Positions 63,195 to 64,000 of a DNA stretch of 64,000 bases are shown piece after piece. The stretch is from Cacajao melanocephalus. Taxonomy: Eukaryota; Chordata; Mammalia; Primates; Pitheciidae. The translations under genes were made by a program, and so were the position numbers. The stretch lies in NCBI GenBank assembly GCA_963573385.1, contig CAUYLG010026961.1, forward strand, positions 1 to 64,000, given 5' to 3'. Below the pieces are notes generated by a model. The model was not told the origin of the DNA. It was given only the letters and a program-made list of their open reading frames with translations, and did not search any database. Numbering within the stretch: the first letter of the stretch is position 1; each line of letters opens with the position of its first letter.

Positions 63195-64000
63195 AAATGA
63201 CCAATCTTTAATACTTGAAAGAAAAAAGTGTGTAGGAGAAAAATATTTTAGCCTCGGCATCTGGCCAAATGACAAATGGAGTACAGAGAGCTAAAACTAC
63301 TTTGTCATGATTTCACCAGAGACTGATTTATAGGTATTCTAGTGTCGGTAACATGTGCAGATTCAGAATTTATTTTAATGCTTACTTTTCTAAGACAAAT
63401 ACATATAATTTATTCTGGGACTGAGGGACTAAAGCAAGAGTACTGGAATGGATCAACTCTATCCTTTAGCATCAAAGTGAGGGCTGGAGCCATAACTTTG
63501 GTGACATTTAGGCTGGGAGCAATAATTTGGAGCCACCTGGATGTGATTAGCTCAGAGTAAACTAATGTCAGAATAATCTTTAGTGTACCTTTTACCTTCA
63601 ACCTCCAATCACCCAGGTCCCCTCCTCTACCCTTGGGGAAACTAGCACCTAGCATCTGTCAAGTTATACAGCATTTAAAGAGTTTGTTCCTCTGGCAGCT
63701 CTACATAGTATTGGCTAAAAAATTTTCATTAATATTAAGGCTTGAATAAAATACTAAGTTCACTTTATTGTTTTTAAATTCACAGCCGAAATGCTGAAAT
63801 GTATATGTGTCTGGGGGGATAAAATTATTCAAAATCAAAAGCAGGACCAAAAGGAGTTAATGCACCAACCACTTACTTTGGTAGACTTGTGAGAAATTCT
63901 GGAACATGTTAAAATATGATATGAACTTGTTGAACTTCATCTCTTGTTTTAAACCTCTGGCCTCATCCAGGATCTTCTTGCTTGTAGCTAACAAAAAAAA
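63195..64000. other. No recognised feature
   Basis: Unique sequence. 63480-63530 repeats the phrase 'ggctgggagc...' loosely. Two overlapping opposite-strand frames at 63342-63655 carry no domain. Confidence 0.5.

Overview
The window is AT-rich primate nuclear DNA, very probably human. Alu elements in both orientations, THE1/MST/MLT1 (MaLR) LTRs, old L1, L2, MIR and MER5-type hAT relics, and one gammaretrovirus-like HERV relic all point that way. I see no intact protein-coding gene, no convincing exon series, no CpG island, no rRNA or tRNA gene and no CRISPR array. It reads as a gene desert or a very large intron. All repeat boundaries were judged by eye against remembered consensus sequences and are usually good to tens of bases; where target-site duplications are given they were read base by base. 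Family names below the level of Alu, L1, L2, MIR and MaLR are provisional.

Layout. 0.4-1.4 kb: wreck of a class I endogenous retrovirus in which gag nucleocapsid runs into the last part of integrase. 1.4-3.15 kb: antisense L1 5' end, a MIR and an antisense L1 3' end. 3.15-5.0 kb: a MaLR internal region and its 3' LTR, split by a complete 733-bp solo LTR with a 4-bp target duplication. 6.0-8.2 kb: a second MaLR (MLT1-like) with an antisense LTR inside it. 8.4-10.7 kb: an old L1 whose 5' part is inverted. 11-14.1 kb: two Alus, a MIR and an MLT1/MST LTR, followed by an unexplained 166-codon open frame at 14.1-14.6 kb. 16-18 kb: L2 ends and a hAT relic. 21.05-23.45 kb: a long L2 LINE that still shows endonuclease and reverse-transcriptase landmarks.

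25.8-26.8 kb is repeat-poor and compositionally distinct. 26.8-28.5 kb holds an Alu fragment, two MER5-like elements and an Alu. 28.8-34.7 kb is one long antisense L1 into which a younger L1 3' end and an Alu have inserted. 35.8-38.4 kb holds an MLT1 LTR and two MaLR LTRs laid end to end. 39.5-45.7 kb: MIR, a sense L1 3' end, then a large antisense L1 split by a THE1 LTR. 47.9-48.85 kb is the best repeat-free candidate for a conserved regulatory element. 49.8-58 kb: L1, L2, MER5, L1 ORF1-like and microsatellites. 59.4-60.9 kb: two Alus. 61-64 kb: mostly unique sequence, a MIR, and an unassigned ~103-bp segment present twice.

Nothing here works together as a gene system. The interest lies in insertion history (nesting, inversions, internal deletions), in a few repeat-free intervals that may be regulatory, and in two small duplicated segments that I cannot assign to any family.
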